Of a stretch of DNA of 64,000 nt, positions 7,643-16,476 are shown one piece after another (positions within the stretch are counted from its first letter, which is position 1; every line of letters begins with the position of its first letter). The stretch spans positions 1 through 64,000 of the forward strand of contig DATBYF010000013.1 of NCBI GenBank assembly GCA_036513895.1, read 5' to 3'. The position numbers and the translations under genes are program-made. This stretch comes from Palsa-147 sp036513895 (lineage in GTDB: Bacteria; Acidobacteriota; Terriglobia; Acidiferrales; UBA7541). A model generated the notes under the pieces. The model worked only from the letters and a program-made list of their open reading frames with translations. It had not been told where the DNA came from and ran no database searches.

Positions 7643-8071
7643 ATGGCCGACACTGGCGGTGCACAGGTTGCGCGACTTGGCCGAAGAGTCCGGGTGCTGA
7701 TTGCTGACACGCATCCGGTCATCAGAAGGGCGGTGCGCTCGACGCTGCTGGTGCACCCGGAGATTGAAGTGTGTGGTGAAGCGACGACGGGCGTTGAAGC
7801 CATTGAAGAAGCGAAGAAATTGAAGCCGGACGTAGTGGTTATGAACATAACTCTGCCGGTCTTGAACGGATTTGAAACGGCGCGCGAAATCAAAGCGGTG
7901 TTGCCGGAAGCGGCGATTGTGATTTTGTCGCAGCATGCCGACCGCGAATTCGTTGAGGAAGCCAGGAAGATTGGGATTCGAGCGTATGTAGCGAAAACGA
8001 GAGCGGCCGAGGCGTTGGTAAAGGCGGTGCAGGCGGCGGCGATCGGCGAGGATTTCGTTTTGATTGAGTAG
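7643..8071 (+). CDS. Atypical receiver protein lacking the phospho-acceptor aspartate
   Basis: A receiver fold of about 142 residues, but the acceptor position reads VVVMNITLPVLNG, that is Asn for Asp (codon AAC). The acidic pair is also degenerate: IADTHP where active relatives have IADDxP. The Lys (YVAKT) is kept. Such pseudo-receivers cannot be phosphorylated in the normal way and are known to bind ligands or partners constitutively. I chose the ATG at 7643 because the homologous part starts just after it; an in-frame GTG at 7496 would add 49 low-complexity residues. Divergent from the kinase gene, with about 265 nt between the starts. Confidence 0.82.
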   Translation: MADTGGAQVARLGRRVRVLIADTHPVIRRAVRSTLLVHPEIEVCGEATTGVEAIEEAKKLKPDVVVMNITLPVLNGFETAREIKAVLPEAAIVILSQHADREFVEEARKIGIRAYVAKTRAAEALVKAVQAAAIGEDFVLIE

Positions 8072-8290
8072 AAGGCAGAGTTCGTTGAAACTTTTTTCGG
8101 TGGCTCGTATCCAACTTAGAGATTGCTAGGTAGTGCCCCCACTGGGAAGCGGCGCACACCCGAACGGCAACGTCGCTTCCCATCCTTTTCGATATTTCCC
8201 ATAACATCATCGTAGCGATCATAGCGCCGAGTCTCGCCCTCGGAACGAGCTGAGCACGAAACGTTACTTGTCGGCAAACTAGGGTTATCA

Positions 8291-8752
8291 ATGTATCGCC
8301 ACGCGGGTGCTGAAGGCATAGGGTGGCTTGTGGGGAGTGTCCATTTGCTGAAGCGCATATTAATTGCCGATGATCATGAGCTTTCGAGGAGCCGTCTGGT
8401 TAAGCTGTTCAAAGAGCGGGGATGGGAGATTTGTGCGGCGGTGGAAAATGGCAAGGAAGCGGTTGAGAAAGCGGTCGAGTTGAACCCCGATCTGATTATT
8501 CTGGACGTGGGAATGCCGGTGATGGATGGCATAGAAGCGACGCGGCAGATTAATCGCGCGTTGCCGTCGATTCCTATTCTGATTTACACGCTGCACGCGA
8601 GTTCGCAGCTCGATTTTGAAGCGAAGAATGCGGGCGCACGGCAGGCTATTTCGAAGGCGGATGTGTATAGCTTGTTGAGCGCGGTTTCGATGATCTCGAT
8701 GGAGCAATCGAGAAGCCAGGCTGCGGCTGGCGCTGGGGGCAAGGCATCCTGA
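8291..8752 (+). CDS. Single-domain response regulator
   Basis: A receiver-only protein with intact active site: IADDHE acidic pair, LIILDVGMPVMDG acceptor Asp, IYTLHAS T position and AISKAD Lys. Its C-terminal tail is Ala/Gly-rich (QAAAGAGGKAS). The ATG at 8291 lacks a strong ribosome site; an in-frame GTG at 8330, nearer to the conserved KRILIADD block, may be the true start. It resembles the other receivers in this region, suggesting local duplication. Confidence 0.85.
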   Translation: MYRHAGAEGIGWLVGSVHLLKRILIADDHELSRSRLVKLFKERGWEICAAVENGKEAVEKAVELNPDLIILDVGMPVMDGIEATRQINRALPSIPILIYTLHASSQLDFEAKNAGARQAISKADVYSLLSAVSMISMEQSRSQAAAGAGGKAS

Positions 8753-9184
8753 GCGCGGCGCTACAGGAAGTTGGGTATTGACGTTTTCCTAACCGGTAAT
8801 ATCTTGATTACAACCGATATTTGTTGAACCACGGGGAGCGGCGGACGAACACCCACAGCGCGCTGCTCCCCATCCTCCTTTATCCGCGAGAAGAATGCGC
8901 GATCTTCGAGAGAACTATCGTAACTCAGGGCATATAGGGCGAAGCGGGTGCGGCTGCGATGAAAGGCTGCCGGGCATGAAGCCCGGCGCTACAAGTACCA
9001 TTCGGTGCACGGTGCCAGTCGGGCGCACTTCCTAGCCGCGCGCAACAGTTGCCGTCGGGCAGTAGAGTGCGCGAGTGTCGTTTTCGCTTTTGATTCGTCT
9101 TTATTGGTGAGGCATAGGGGAAGGTTGGGATTGCTGCTGGGAGCGAGGAAATGGCACAATTTCGGTTTCACCTGGAGGATGGTT
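8753..9184. other. Intergenic stretch with a repeat hairpin
   Basis: No supported gene. It contains the inverted repeat GCCGGGC-ATGAA-GCCCGGC at 8969-8987 followed by GCTACAAG, a member of the interspersed repeat family, and the leader of the Ku gene. Confidence 0.5.
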
Positions 9185-10015
9185 ATGCCCTCAACCTGGA
9201 CCGGGTACATTACGTTCGGATTGATCTCGATTCCGATTGAACTGACGCCGGCGGCGCGCTCTGAAAGAATAAGCTTCAACCAAATTCACTCGGTGTGCCA
9301 CACGCGATTGAAGCAGCCGCTATTTTGCCCGTCGTGCGAGAAGTTCGTGGATCGCGCGGAAGTTCAGAAGGGATATGAATACGAGAAAGATCAATATCTG
9401 CTTTTCTCGAAAGAGGAACTGGAAGAGATCGAGCCGGACTCGGCCAAGACGATGGAGATTTTGAGCTTCGTGAAAGTGGAGGAGATTGATCCGGTTTACT
9501 TCGATAGTTCGTATTACGCGAAGCCGGGCGAAGCGGGAGTGAGAGCGTACAACCTACTGCTCGATGCGATGCGGAAGACGGGCTATGTGGGAATCGCCAA
9601 GGTAACGATGCACAATCGCGAAAATATCGTGATCATTCGCGCTGGAGAGAAGGGGTTCACGCTGCATACGATGTTTTATCAGAACGAAATCCGGTCATCG
9701 GAAGCTGCTCTGCCGAAAAAGACTGAAGTGAGCGCGGCGGAGGCGAACCTGGCGACGCAATTGATCGAGAGCTTGGCGGCTCCGTTCGATCCATCGCAAT
9801 ATTTCGACTCGTACCAGAGAGAGCTCGAGAAACTCATCGAGGCCAAGGCGCACGGGAAGAAATTGACGGTGGTTCCGCGCGGTAAAATTGAACCGGTCGC
9901 GGATTTGATGGCGGCACTAAAACAGAGCCTGAAAACCAAAGACGAGGGCGCAAAGAGAGGAGTACTCCGCGCGGTACCGAAGCCGGGCGAGAAGAAGTCA
10001 CGGAAAACTGCCTAG
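9185..10015 (+). CDS. ku: Ku protein (non-homologous end joining)
   Basis: A 276-residue bacterial Ku, the DNA-end-binding homodimer of NHEJ. It begins MPSTWTGYITFGLISIPIEL, the typical Ku core start, and continues through the CHTRLKQPLFCPSCEKFV block, the LLDAMRKTGYVGIAKVTMHNREN bridge-forming region and a Lys-rich C-terminus (GEKKSRKTA). GGAGG at 9173-9177 is 7 nt before ATG 9185, which decides against the ATG at 9179. No LigD ligase/polymerase gene is visible in the window, so the ligase must be encoded elsewhere. Confidence 0.95.
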   Translation: MPSTWTGYITFGLISIPIELTPAARSERISFNQIHSVCHTRLKQPLFCPSCEKFVDRAEVQKGYEYEKDQYLLFSKEELEEIEPDSAKTMEILSFVKVEEIDPVYFDSSYYAKPGEAGVRAYNLLLDAMRKTGYVGIAKVTMHNRENIVIIRAGEKGFTLHTMFYQNEIRSSEAALPKKTEVSAAEANLATQLIESLAAPFDPSQYFDSYQRELEKLIEAKAHGKKLTVVPRGKIEPVADLMAALKQSLKTKDEGAKRGVLRAVPKPGEKKSRKTA

Positions 10016-10066
10016 CTAGTCAGTTTCCCGTGGCATCTTGCCAGTTTGGCATTTACGACGCGAATT

Positions 10067-10438
10067 TTAGCGGTGCGCCATCTTCTGCGCCATCAGCAGC
10101 AGAAGACGCCGGTCGGGTTCCTTGGTTCTCGACAACAAGCGGCGAAAACGCGAGAGCAGACGCGCGTCCTTGCCTTTGCTGCCCCAGGCGATATCGTCAG
10201 CCGTCTTCCTTTTGGGAAGATTCGGCAACTCTGGCGGTTCCTCACCATCATAAAAAAGCTGATAGAGGGGAATCTCCATCGCACGGGCCAGCTTCTCAAG
10301 CGTTTCGATCGCTGGAACGGTGTGACCGTTCTCAACGCGCGAAATGTAGCAGCGGAGCAGACCGGTGCGTTTTTCGATGTCGCCTTGTGAAAGTTTCTTT
10401 TCTTCTCGAAGTGAGCGAAGCCGTTCTCCAATTATCAT
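10067..10438 (-). CDS. XRE-family transcriptional regulator
   Basis: A 123-residue DNA-binding protein. The HTH is IGERLRSLREEKKLSQGDIEKRTGLLRCYISRVENGHTVPAIETLEKLARAMEIPLYQLF (split here only by residue count; about residues 3-61). The C-terminal half is basic and helical (DARLLSRFRRLLSRTKEPDRRLLLLMAQKM). Similar small XRE proteins are common near stress or cell-envelope genes, but the target is unknown. It is convergent with ku. Confidence 0.85.
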   Translation of the reverse strand: MIIGERLRSLREEKKLSQGDIEKRTGLLRCYISRVENGHTVPAIETLEKLARAMEIPLYQLFYDGEEPPELPNLPKRKTADDIAWGSKGKDARLLSRFRRLLSRTKEPDRRLLLLMAQKMAHR

Positions 10439-10794
10439 AACGTTATTATCTACGACGGTCTGTCCAGGCGCAAGCGGAAATTTTCGGCTCGGCTTGCTCC
10501 AAGTGTTCAGCCAAGCTACTCAGCAGGCTGGGCTTCTGGGTGTATGACGGTATGACGGCTCTATTTGGATTCACTGTGCAGCCGAGTGCCGCAAGAAATC
10601 CCTTCGAAAGTTCAGGGCAGTCGGTGCGGCACTACATTTCGATTGAGGGCCGGGCGTACTAGCCTAGCTAAATAGAATTCGGTACTTTACTCTGCCCCGC
10701 GTGCGCCTATGATGCGCGTACCGACGGAACCGATGGTTCCGAGCATCGTTCCCTTCAGACCTCTAAGCATCCTTTGAATCGCGGGGAGAATATC
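10439..10794. other. Intergenic stretch with repeat fragment
   Basis: No supported gene. Around 10600-10650 is a partial copy of the interspersed repeat (CCCTTCGAAAGTTCAGGGCAG). The right part is the leader of the next small gene. Confidence 0.4.
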
Positions 10795-11013
10795 ATGATC
10801 ATGCTCATCTTGCTCGAACTCGCTCTGCTCTGTGTTCTTGTGCTGCTTATTCGCGTGGCCATTCGGCGTGGGATCGCTCGCGTCTGGGAGGATGATGAGG
10901 ATCTGGGAGATGAATTGCACCCGGCGGGCGCTGAGGTGGATGCAACCAAGACATTGGAAGTGACGATGGAGGCCGTTCCTGAAACCGGAGGGACGGAGGG
11001 TACGACGAGCTAG
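10795..11013 (+). CDS. Small single-pass membrane protein, unknown
   Basis: A 72-residue frame starting at ATG 10795, with GGGGAGAA about 5 nt upstream. Residues 1-23 form one hydrophobic helix (MIMLILLELALLCVLVLLIR), followed by a basic stop-transfer patch and an acidic tail (WEDDEDLGDEL). Composition and ribosome site support a real gene; function unknown. Confidence 0.45.
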   Translation: MIMLILLELALLCVLVLLIRVAIRRGIARVWEDDEDLGDELHPAGAEVDATKTLEVTMEAVPETGGTEGTTS

Positions 11014-11188
11014 TGCTGCGATTGGCGATTATTGCCTGACGCGGATTGAAAGCCGGCGCTACCGGCGCTGAATTCGCATGGAGTGCCTTTGGCGGACCAG
11101 CTGAGCACAATCGTTCTCAGGTGATTTTCGCGGCACAACCCCCAAATCAATTGATGGTCAAATTGACAGCTAGCCATATTGTAGACAT

Positions 11189-11635
11189 ATGCCCGTACCA
11201 GCTGCTGCCACCGCAAAGATTTTGATCGCAGACGACTCCGCAATTTTCAGGCGAGAACTCAGCCGGATTCTCGAATCGCAACCGAGATTCAAGGTGTGCG
11301 GCAAAGCATCGAGCGGCGCCGAAGCAATTGAGAAAACGAGGGAATTGAATCCTGACCTCGTCATTCTTGATCTGTCCATGCCGGATATGAACGGGTTCGA
11401 CGCGGCGCGGAGAATTCTTGCAGCGGTCCCTTCGATGGCAATTCTGCTTCTCTCGGTGCATGCTTCCACCGAATTCCTGGAAGAGGCTTACAACATCGGA
11501 GTTCGCGGGTACGTCCAAAAAGGGGTGGGTGGTGAAACGCTGATTGAAGCTTTGGACGCGCTGCTGAATGGCGACGAGTATTTCCTCACGAAAATCGAAA
11601 CCACGAAGTCGCGCAAAGAAGATCTGCTTCAATAA
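11189..11635 (+). CDS. Single-domain response regulator
   Basis: A 148-residue receiver with intact ILIADDSAIFRR, VILDLSMPDMNGFDAARR, LLLSVHAS and GYVQKG motifs. It is of the FixJ/NarL receiver type but lacks the HTH output. The start ATG at 11189 has no clear Shine-Dalgarno. It is close in sequence to the receivers at 7643 and 8291 (shared GIRAYV/GVRGYV and EALV/ETLIEAL patterns), pointing to duplication. Confidence 0.87.
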   Translation: MPVPAAATAKILIADDSAIFRRELSRILESQPRFKVCGKASSGAEAIEKTRELNPDLVILDLSMPDMNGFDAARRILAAVPSMAILLLSVHASTEFLEEAYNIGVRGYVQKGVGGETLIEALDALLNGDEYFLTKIETTKSRKEDLLQ

Positions 11636-11806
11636 ACGCAAAACCTCATCACTTCGTTCGGGATGACAACGTTCATATTTTCCGCTAGCTGTGAAGCTGG
11701 TGACAGCTACAAGTGCAGATGCACAATGTTGGCAACGATGGTACTCAGCCGACTTCCGCGTCTAAGACAAAAATCCGTGCGAAGTTATTTTTGACGTTTG
11801 ATGGAA

Positions 11807-11866
11807 GAGGGACGCCCTAGTCCGGCGTCTCGTGGTGCGAGACTGAAACGAATTGGGGCGTCCCTC
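11807..11866. repeat. Nested inverted repeat downstream of the SYLF gene
   Basis: An outer perfect 11-bp stem GAGGGACGCCC / GGGCGTCCCTC encloses an inner stem GTCTCG / CGAGAC. It lies between two converging genes (stops at 11635 and 11889) and may act as a bidirectional terminator or be a REP-like element. No T-tract is seen. Confidence 0.55.
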
Positions 11867-11888
11867 CGGTGTTTAGCTTTGCGCTGTG

Positions 11889-12560
11889 CTATCGGGAATA
11901 TTCATCAAGTTCGTGATGCAACGGCCGCGCGGCTTCAGGGATGGGTACTTTTCCGCTGAGAATGTCGTGGCGGTCTACTGCATCGCTGTACATGGATTTG
12001 TCCCCGCTCTTGTCGGCTTGAACCACGGCGCCATCGAGAGCTACGCCAGCGAAAAGGCCTTTGGCGCGCGAATAGGACAGAATTTCCGCAGTCAGTTTAA
12101 CGTCGGTGCCAGCTTCCGCGGTCCGGCCGACGGGCCCGGCCGCGACTGAGGCGTCGCCACCGAGTTTGAATTTGTCGCTGAGCAAGCTGTGCAGCGCGTG
12201 GTCATTCATAAAGAGCATCACAAGATCAGTGGACGAACCGCCGATCTGATAGCCCACGCTCCCACCGTCAATTGCCAAGAACAACGGGGCGCTCCAGCCA
12301 TGCCCGGTGCGGCAGGTGACTACTCCTCTGCCGTAGTTGCCGCCGAATACGAAGGCAAACTTCACGTCGCCCGGAATGATGGCGACGCATCTCGCCTTAT
12401 TCAGCAGGTCGTGAGGGATGCCGTGGTCTGGCGTGTCCATGATCTCCTTGAAAACATCGGCAGCCTTGTGGAGTCGATTCACATCGTCCTCGCGGTCCGA
12501 GGCGACCGCGCTGAGCGTTACGATTAGACCTAGGGCCGCGACGAACAGAAACCGTTTCAT
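11889..12560 (-). CDS. SYLF/YSC84-domain lipid-binding protein, exported
   Basis: A 223-residue protein with an N-terminal signal peptide (MKRFLFVAALGLIVTLSAVA) and one SYLF domain. The family pattern is seen in LLNKARCVAIIPGDVKFAFVFGGNYGRGVVTCR, SAPLFLAIDGGSVGYQIGGSSTDLVMLFMN and SYSRAKGLFAGVALDGAVV (quoted in parts of one domain). SYLF proteins bind phosphoinositides in eukaryotes; in bacteria they are periplasmic or outer-membrane associated with unclear role. AGGGGG sits about 8 nt before the ATG at 12560, which is preferred over an in-frame TTG at 12566. Confidence 0.88.
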   Translation of the reverse strand: MKRFLFVAALGLIVTLSAVASDREDDVNRLHKAADVFKEIMDTPDHGIPHDLLNKARCVAIIPGDVKFAFVFGGNYGRGVVTCRTGHGWSAPLFLAIDGGSVGYQIGGSSTDLVMLFMNDHALHSLLSDKFKLGGDASVAAGPVGRTAEAGTDVKLTAEILSYSRAKGLFAGVALDGAVVQADKSGDKSMYSDAVDRHDILSGKVPIPEAARPLHHELDEYSR

Positions 12561-13104
12561 TTTCAATCCCCCTATATTTTCAAACTTAATGCGCTGGCGG
12601 GCGCTTCAGCTTCGGCTGTTAAGCGATGCCGCGCGGAGTGTACAGCGGTTCTGGAGGGCGAGATATACCGTAGTTGCTGTATGTACCGGAACGGTGCGTC
12701 GGCGGTGCGTCCGGGGCTGAAAAACAGTTGTGGTGAGGATTTCGCTTGCTGGACGGAACTCCAGCTCTTCCCCTGCTGAAGCAGTAGGCTTCCACCGAGA
12801 GGCATGGGGCGGGACCAAGGTTTCTTCGACGTGCGTGTCGGGGGGCGAATCAAAAGTCAAAGACGCCGGCAGGTTGCCAGCGCTACGAGTGTGGCCGAGG
12901 CTTGCAATTTGACAGTGAGTTGGTTGGGAATGCGGGTTTTGTAGGACGGATTGTTAGCTCAGGTGGCGAAGGTAAAATTCAAAGTCAAAAACGACGGCAG
13001 GATGCCCTTCGGAAAATCCCTTCGACAACTCAGGGCAGGGCAGGCCGGCGCGAGGGCGGCGGCGCGTTGACTTGGCTTGGTGGGGAGCATAAGATTTGCG
13101 CTTT
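12561..13104. other. Intergenic stretch rich in interspersed repeats
   Basis: No supported gene. Copies of the AAAGTCAAAAACG / GGCAGGCCGGCGCGA repeat lie at about 12848-12890 and 12978-13060. The stretch separates the SYLF and kinase genes, which are transcribed divergently, so both promoters must lie here. Confidence 0.5.
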
Positions 13105-16100
13105 ATGCCTGAATCTTCTCCACTTGCAGGGCGTACGATTAGCCATTACCGCATCCTAGAGAAACTTGGGGGCGGGGGAATGGGCGTCGTTTACAGGGCA
13201 GAAGATACGAAGCTGCGGCGATTTGTCGCGCTGAAATTCCTTCCTGATGAGCTTGTGAAAGATCACCAGTCCCTCGAGCGATTCCGACGCGAAGCGCAGG
13301 CGGCATCGGCGCTCAATCATCCGAACATCTGCACGATTTACGATATTGATGAAGAAGGCGGGATGCCGTTCATCGCGATGGAGTTGCTGAATGGCGAGAC
13401 GCTGAAACATCGGATTCACGGCGAGGCGCTGCCGCTTGACGCGATGCTGGAAATCGGGATTGAAGTCGCGGACGCGCTCGATGCCGCGCATGCGCAAGGA
13501 ATCGTTCATCGCGACATCAAGCCGGCGAACATTTTTGTGACGACGCGGGGTCACGCTAAGATTCTCGATTTCGGACTGGCGAAGCTCAAGCCAACGAGCG
13601 TAGCCGGGTCGCTGCTCGATTCGGCGGGCGCGACGGCGGCGATGACGGCTGTTGGTGTGACAGCGGAGCATCTCACTAGTCCCGGCACGGCTCTCGGAAC
13701 TGTTGCATACATGTCGCCGGAACAGGCGCGCGGCAAGGATGTGGATGCGCGTAGCGATTTGTTTTCGTTCGGTGGCGTGCTTTACGAAATGGCCACGGGC
13801 GTCGTGCCGTTTCGCGGGGATACTTCGGCGGTGATTTTTGACGCGATTCTCAATCGTTCGGCGGTGCCGCCTGTGCGATTGAATCCCGAGTTGCCGGTGA
13901 AGGCCGAAGAAATTATAGGCAAGGCGCTCGAGAAAGATCCGAGGTTGCGATATCAGAGTGCGGCGGACATTCGGACCGATCTGATGCGGCTCAAGCGGGA
14001 CACGGATACTTCGAGCCGCGCGATTCCGATGGAAGTCACGGCTCCGCCTCCCGGCCAATCCGGTTCGGTGCGCGATTCGGCACTTCAGCAAACGCCCGTC
14101 AGCACTCGCGCCATTTCGGCTGCGTCAGTGGCGCCGGCGAGCGCGAGCAGCGTTAGCGCGGCCGCTCCGGTTGCTATTACTCCGGCGAGTGGGTCTGGTT
14201 CGGCGGCAAGCATTTCAGCGGGGAGCGTTTCAGCCGCGTCCAGCTCGGCTGCGAACGTTCCAGTCGCGAATGCTTCGGCTACGACTGTGCCGGATGCGAG
14301 CGGGCCGGCCGCGATCGCTCGACGCGGGGTGATAATCGGCGGCGCGGTGGTCGCGGTCCTGATCGTAGCCGGCGCGTACTTTTTCTTTGCGCATCGCGGG
14401 CCGAAACTCACGGAAAAGGATTCCATCGTTCTCGCCGAGTTCACGAATACGACGGGCGATCCCGTGTTCGATGGCGCGCTGCGGCAAGGTCTGGCATCGC
14501 AGCTCTCGCAATCGCCATACCTGAACATACTTTCGGACCAGCAAATTCAGCAGACGTTGCGTTATATGAGTCAGCCGGCGGCGGCGCGGCTAACGAATGA
14601 TTTGGCGCGGCAAGTGTGCCTGCGGACGCAAAGCGCGGCGGTTCTCGATGGATCGATCGCACAGATTGGCACGACGTACAGCCTGGTGCTGAATGCGGTG
14701 AATTGCGCGAGCGGGGAGACGCTGGCGACGGCGCAGGCGGACGCGACGGATAAGAATCAAGTGCTGGGCGCGCTGGGCAAAGTGGCAGGAGAAATTCGTG
14801 GGAAACTAGGCGAATCGCTTGCGTCGGTGCAAAAATACAATACGCCAATCGAACAGGCGACGACGTCGTCACTCGATGCATTGAAAGCCTACAGCACCGG
14901 CATGACTACGCGCAGGGAAAAGGGGGACGCGGCTTCGGCGCCATTTTTCAAGCAGGCGTTTACACTCGATCCGAATTTTGCGATGGCGTATGCCGTGTTC
15001 GGACAGGTGAGCGCCAATAACGGCGAAGCCGCGCTGGGCGCGGAATACACGCAGAAAGCCTACGATCTGCGCGATCGCGCGAGCGAGGTGGAGAAGTTTT
15101 ACATCGAGTCACACTACTACCAGAACGTTCTCGGCGACGATCAAAGAGCCAATCAGGTTTATGAATTATGGACGCAGACGTATCCCCGCGACTCGATTCC
15201 CGACAACAATTTGGCTGTGGCGTACAGCCTTGAGGGCCAGTGGGAGAAGTCGCTGCCCAAGGCTCTGGAGGCGCTGAGGCTCGATCCAGAAGATTCCATT
15301 AGTCACATGTCTGTGGCTCGGTGCTACACGGCGCTCGATCGCTATGACGAAGCCAAGGCCACGTTGAATGAAGCAGTGACGAAGAAAATAGATGTGCCTC
15401 GAATTCACCAAGGCTTCTACTTTTTGGCGTTCATTCAGAACGACGCGGCGGGGATGGCGCGCGAATTGGATGTGATGTCGCGGTTGTCGCCAGAGGCGGC
15501 TCCGATCGCGGTATCCGAACAAGCGGCTTCGGAAGCCTACTCAGGAGATTTCGAAAAGGCGCAGGCGTTATACATTCGCGCTGCGGAGGAAGAGAAGGCA
15601 CTGGGGGAGAAAGAACAGGCGGCGAACACACTGCTGATTCTCGCGCGAGCGATGGCGGAGGCCGGTGACTCGGCGGGCGCGCGGAAGGAAATTGGGGCGG
15701 CGCTGGAACTTGGCCAATCCAAAGGGGTGAAGAGCTTAGCGGCACACGATTTCGCGCGTGCGGGCGATACGACGCATGCCGAATCGTTGGCCGACGAGCT
15801 GGCGAGAGCGAATGCGTCGGACACTCGAATTAATAATTATTCTCTGCCGCAAATTCGTGCCGCCATCGCGATGGATCGAAACGATCCCGGCAAGGCCGTC
15901 GAGTTGCTGCAGGCGGCTTCGAGTTACGATCTTGCCTCGCCGCTCGCTGTTCCTTACGAGCGCGGGCAGGCCTTCTTGCTTCTGCATAAGGGCAATGAAG
16001 CGGCGGCCGAATTTCAGAAGGTGCTGGACCACCGCGGGATCGTGATCAATGCGGTTTTCGGCGCGCTGGCGCATTTGCAATTGGGGCGAGCGTATGCGCA

Positions 16101-16221
16101 GGCGGGTGACGCGGCGAAGGCGCGGACGGCGTATCAGGATTTTTTTGCGCTGTGGAAAGACGCGGATGCCAATATTCCTATTCTTCAGCAAGCCAAGAGT
16201 GAATACGCGAAATTGAAGTGA
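13105..16221 (+). CDS. Transmembrane Ser/Thr protein kinase with C-terminal TPR domain
   Basis: A 1038-residue PknB-type kinase. The catalytic domain spans about residues 15-290, with the Gly-rich loop LGGGGMGVVYRAED, VAIK-type Lys in ALKFL, HRDIKPAN, DFGLAKL and the activation segment GTVAYMSPEQARG. An Ala/Ser-rich linker and one transmembrane helix (VIIGGAVVAVLIVAGAYFFF) follow. The outside part has a LAEFTNTTGDPVFDGALRQGL block and at least eight TPR-like units. The architecture suggests signal sensing by the TPR part. The ATG at 13105 is used; a TTG at 13096 has GGGGAG 8 nt upstream and may be the true start. Its C-terminus (AYQDFFALWKDADANIPIL) has a decayed copy at 44354-44467. Confidence 0.93.
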   Translation: MPESSPLAGRTISHYRILEKLGGGGMGVVYRAEDTKLRRFVALKFLPDELVKDHQSLERFRREAQAASALNHPNICTIYDIDEEGGMPFIAMELLNGETLKHRIHGEALPLDAMLEIGIEVADALDAAHAQGIVHRDIKPANIFVTTRGHAKILDFGLAKLKPTSVAGSLLDSAGATAAMTAVGVTAEHLTSPGTALGTVAYMSPEQARGKDVDARSDLFSFGGVLYEMATGVVPFRGDTSAVIFDAILNRSAVPPVRLNPELPVKAEEIIGKALEKDPRLRYQSAADIRTDLMRLKRDTDTSSRAIPMEVTAPPPGQSGSVRDSALQQTPVSTRAISAASVAPASASSVSAAAPVAITPASGSGSAASISAGSVSAASSSAANVPVANASATTVPDASGPAAIARRGVIIGGAVVAVLIVAGAYFFFAHRGPKLTEKDSIVLAEFTNTTGDPVFDGALRQGLASQLSQSPYLNILSDQQIQQTLRYMSQPAAARLTNDLARQVCLRTQSAAVLDGSIAQIGTTYSLVLNAVNCASGETLATAQADATDKNQVLGALGKVAGEIRGKLGESLASVQKYNTPIEQATTSSLDALKAYSTGMTTRREKGDAASAPFFKQAFTLDPNFAMAYAVFGQVSANNGEAALGAEYTQKAYDLRDRASEVEKFYIESHYYQNVLGDDQRANQVYELWTQTYPRDSIPDNNLAVAYSLEGQWEKSLPKALEALRLDPEDSISHMSVARCYTALDRYDEAKATLNEAVTKKIDVPRIHQGFYFLAFIQNDAAGMARELDVMSRLSPEAAPIAVSEQAASEAYSGDFEKAQALYIRAAEEEKALGEKEQAANTLLILARAMAEAGDSAGARKEIGAALELGQSKGVKSLAAHDFARAGDTTHAESLADELARANASDTRINNYSLPQIRAAIAMDRNDPGKAVELLQAASSYDLASPLAVPYERGQAFLLLHKGNEAAAEFQKVLDHRGIVINAVFGALAHLQLGRAYAQAGDAAKARTAYQDFFALWKDADANIPILQQAKSEYAKLK

Positions 16222-16259
16222 GCGCGGTGAGGACACTTTTCTCGCCGGGTAAAAGAGGC

Positions 16260-16279
16260 GGTCCGTCATTCGACGGACC
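16260..16279 (+). terminator. Hairpin downstream of the kinase gene
   Basis: GGTCCGTC-ATTC-GACGGACC, a perfect 8-bp stem with a 4-nt loop, 38 nt after the stop codon. No strong T-run follows, so it may stabilise the 3' end rather than terminate by itself. Confidence 0.45.
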
Positions 16280-16476
16280 CTACGGTTACCTGTCGCGCGA
16301 TCTCGCCTAAATCGAGGCGCGACGAATTGCGAGCAACGTCGTAGGGCCAAAGAAAGATGCCGGGCTGTTTTAGCTCGCGCTACAATTGACCCGTCCATTG
16401 CGTATCTGGGCAGTCCTTCCGAGTTATCCCTTCATCTGATTTCGCGAATGTTTCATATAATCCCGGATTCAATCTG

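Noticed and set aside
13156..14091. Long open frames on the strand opposite the kinase genes (also at 15736-16398, 26755-27537, 28510-29199)
   Set aside because: Arg/His-rich composition and exact opposition to well-supported kinase and TPR coding; typical shadows in GC-rich DNA.
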